NCBI GenBank assembly: GCA_017305815.1
Contig: JAFKJZ010000081.1
Span: 1 to 8,030, forward strand
Direction: 5' to 3'
Origin: Hyphomicrobiales bacterium
GTDB taxonomy: Bacteria > Pseudomonadota > Alphaproteobacteria > Rhizobiales > Kaistiaceae
Length of the DNA: 8,030 nt
Shown here: piece by piece, positions 6,176-8,030 of the stretch
How the letters are laid out: every line of letters starts with the position of its first letter
How positions within the stretch are numbered: the stretch's first letter is position 1
Position numbers and translations under genes: made by a program
The notes under the pieces: generated by a model
Seen by the model: the letters and a program-made list of their open reading frames with translations, nothing else
Database searches by the model: none
Told to the model about the DNA's origin: nothing

Positions 6176-7071
6176 TTGGAAGCCTTGGGGCTGAGGAAGG
6201 CGCGGGCGACGATGTTGAGCGCCAGCACGGTAAAGGTGATGAGCAGGGCGCCGGACCAGGCCAGCTTCTGCCAGTCCGGATAGGGCGACAGGGCAAACTG
6301 GAAGATGGTGACCGGCAGCGACGACATCGGCGCGTTCAGGTCGGTGCTCCAGAACTGGTTGTTCAGCGCCGTGAAGAGCAGCGGGGCGGTTTCGCCGCTG
6401 ACGCGGGCGATCGCCAGCAGCACGCCGGTCACGATGCCGGAGAGCGCCGCCTTGTAGGCGACGTGACGGATCATGATCGAGCGCGGCAGGCCGAGCGCGG
6501 CGGCGGCTTCACGCAGCTGGTTCGGCACCAGGTTCAGCATGTCCTCGGTGGTGCGGACGACGACCGGGATCACCAGGATCGCAAGCGCCACCATGCCGGC
6601 GAAGGCCGAGAAATGGCCCATCTGGACGACGATCACCTCGTAGACGAACAGGCCGATGACGATCGAAGGGGCCGCCAGCAGGATGTCGTTGATGAAGCGG
6701 ACCACCGTCGTCAGCTTGTTGTGACGGCCGTATTCCGACATGTAGGTGCCGGCCAGGATGCCGATCGGCGTGCCGATGACGACGCCGCCGACGGTCATGA
6801 CCAGACTGCCCCAGATGGCGTTGAGCAGGCCACCGGCAGAGCCGGGCGGCGGGGTCATCTCGGTGAAGACCGCCAGCGAGAGGCCGCTGAAGCCCTGGTA
6901 GAGCAGCGCCAGCAGGATCAGCACGAGGCAGATCAGGCCGAAGCCCGTCGCGGCGAAGGAGAGCGCCAGCAGGATCGCGTTGCCACGACGGCGGCGGCGA
7001 TAGAGCGCCTGCGCGGCGGGCGTTGTCGCGGCGGAATAGCCGGACGCGGCGGTGCTGAGAGAGCTTGCCAT
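6172..7071 (-). CDS. pstA: Phosphate ABC transporter permease PstA, 299 aa
   Basis: Inner-membrane permease that pairs with PstC to form the phosphate channel. A polar N-terminal tail ends in a basic cluster (YRRRRRGN, residues 24-31) before the first membrane helix (about 32-58), consistent with a cytoplasmic N-terminus. Further hydrophobic segments lie near 85-110, 128-150, 156-173, 208-223 and 271-292, giving six predicted helices. The EAA-type cytoplasmic loop that docks on PstB is at about 188-208 ([20 protein letters not shown]). [14 protein letters not shown] (222-235) and the [11 protein letters not shown] stretch (135-145) are PstA hallmarks. The ATG at 7071 has a GAGG 9 nt upstream that overlaps the pstC stop. 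The gap to pstC is 11 nt, and the stop overlaps the pstB start by 4 nt. The length is normal. Confidence 0.96.
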   Translation of the reverse strand: MASSLSTAASGYSAATTPAAQALYRRRRRGNAILLALSFAATGFGLICLVLILLALLYQGFSGLSLAVFTEMTPPPGSAGGLLNAIWGSLVMTVGGVVIGTPIGILAGTYMSEYGRHNKLTTVVRFINDILLAAPSIVIGLFVYEVIVVQMGHFSAFAGMVALAILVIPVVVRTTEDMLNLVPNQLREAAAALGLPRSIMIRHVAYKAALSGIVTGVLLAIARVSGETAPLLFTALNNQFWSTDLNAPMSSLPVTIFQFALSPYPDWQKLAWSGALLITFTVLALNIVARAFLSPKASK

Positions 7072-7082
7072 GGTCGCGCGCC

Positions 7083-8030
7083 TCAGTTGCCGGCCTTGAC
7101 GTTCATGCGCATCAGGAGAAGACGCGCCGCCGCCAGGACGATGAAGGTGATGACGAAGAGGATGAGGCCGAGGGCGATCAGCGACGAGGTGTAGAGGTCG
7201 CCGACGGCCTCGGTGAATTCATTGGCGATCGAGGCCGAGATGGTCGTGCCCGGCGCCATGATCGAGGCGGAGATCTTGTGCGCGTTGCCGATCACGAAGG
7301 TGACCGCCATCGTCTCGCCGAGCGCGCGGCCGAGGCCGAGCATGACGCCGCCGATGACACCGACGCGGGTGTAGGGCAGCACCACCTTGCGCACCACTTC
7401 CGAGGTCGTGCAGCCGAGGCCGTAGGTCGCTTCCTTGAGGACCGGCGGCACGGTGTCGAACACGTCGCGGGTGATCGAGGTGATGAAGGGCAGCACCATG
7501 ATCGCCAGGATGAAGCCGGCGGTCAGCACGCCGATGCCGTAAGGCGGGCCGGCGAACAGGCTGTTCAGCACCGGGATCGGCGCGAAGACGTCGATCAGGA
7601 AGGGCTGGATCGTCGTCTGGAAGAAGGGCGCGAAGACGAACAGACCCCAGATGCCGTAGATGATCGAGGGGATGCCGGCGAGCAGTTCGATGGCGACGCC
7701 GATCGGACGCTTCAGCCAGGGCGGGCACAGCTCGGTCAGGAAGATGGCGATGCCGATGCCGACGGGAACGGCGATGAGCAGCGCGATGAAGGAGGTGACG
7801 ATCGTGCCGTAGATGGGCGCGAGCGCGCCGAACTTCTCGGTGACCGGGTTCCAGGACTGGCTGGCGAGGAAGCCGAACCCGAAGGTGGAGAGAGCCGGGA
7901 TCGACCCGTGGATCAGCGACAGGATCACGCCGCCGAGGAGAAGCAGCACCAGCAGCTCGGCGCCAAGGGTCAGGCCCCGGAACGTCGCGTCCCCGGCCTT
8001 GAACCGTCGCATGCGTTTCAGCTTGGCACT
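7083..8030 (-). CDS. pstC: Phosphate ABC transporter permease PstC (5' end probably beyond window)
   Basis: Inner-membrane partner of PstA in the phosphate importer. Counting from the Met at 8012 (309 aa), it shows six hydrophobic segments (about 15-36, 67-93, 108-130, 160-180, 217-240, 277-300). PstC landmarks are [20 protein letters not shown] (65-84), the [15 protein letters not shown] region (91-105), [21 protein letters not shown] (109-129), the EAA-like loop [15 protein letters not shown] (193-207) and [15 protein letters not shown] (225-239). The frame stays open from 8012 to the window end (S-A-K-L-K-R precede the Met), and no Shine-Dalgarno motif precedes 8012. Relatives often carry a longer basic N-terminus, so I mark the gene as running off the edge; 8012 is the fallback start. 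It is first visible gene of the pst block; pstS and phoR would be upstream, outside the window. Confidence 0.94.
   Translation of the reverse strand, partial: SAKLKRMRRFKAGDATFRGLTLGAELLVLLLLGGVILSLIHGSIPALSTFGFGFLASQSWNPVTEKFGALAPIYGTIVTSFIALLIAVPVGIGIAIFLTELCPPWLKRPIGVAIELLAGIPSIIYGIWGLFVFAPFFQTTIQPFLIDVFAPIPVLNSLFAGPPYGIGVLTAGFILAIMVLPFITSITRDVFDTVPPVLKEATYGLGCTTSEVVRKVVLPYTRVGVIGGVMLGLGRALGETMAVTFVIGNAHKISASIMAPGTTISASIANEFTEAVGDLYTSSLIALGLILFVITFIVLAAARLLLMRMNVKAGN

Noticed and set aside
5153..6283. 376-codon plus-strand frame opposite phoU and pstB, and a minus-strand out-of-frame one at 5325-6296
   Set aside because: Both are shadows of pstB; all ABC ATPase motifs are in the 5390-6175 frame.

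Overview
The window is a GC-rich chromosomal segment of an alphaproteobacterium, most likely Hyphomicrobiales (Rhizobiales) or a close relative. The main evidence is a complete gcrA, a cell-cycle regulator essentially confined to Alphaproteobacteria. It sits beside argD-argF-hslO, with a pstC-pstA-pstB-phoU-phoB block alongside. I cannot assign a genus.

Layout. Positions 1-2770 (minus strand) hold a compact argD -> argF -> hslO operon. ArgD and ArgF are the acetylornithine aminotransferase and ornithine carbamoyltransferase steps of arginine synthesis. HslO is the redox chaperone Hsp33, cut by the left window edge, and its start shares one base with the argF stop. Positions 2771-3180 are a 410-bp divergent control region. 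It carries an argD promoter candidate, a strong hairpin near the predicted 5' end of the argD mRNA, a cluster of GANTC (CcrM-type) sites and a CtrA-like box facing gcrA. Positions 3181-3714 (plus strand) encode GcrA. Positions 3715-3918 are a convergent gap with a clear intrinsic terminator for gcrA and two further hairpins between gcrA and phoB.

Positions 3919-8030 (minus strand) hold the phosphate block, transcribed pstC -> pstA -> pstB -> phoU -> phoB, with gaps of 30 nt or less and one 4-nt overlap. PstC and PstA form the membrane channel of the high-affinity phosphate ABC importer, PstB is its ATPase, PhoU couples transporter state to signalling, and PhoB is the response regulator. The phosphate-binding protein (pstS) and sensor kinase (phoR), usually upstream, would lie beyond the right edge. 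pstC itself is probably cut at its N-terminus.

All coding genes look intact apart from the two edge genes. I see no mobile element, CRISPR array, tRNA or rRNA. No new multi-gene system is evident. The parts most worth a second look are the non-coding signals in the argD-gcrA divergent region.
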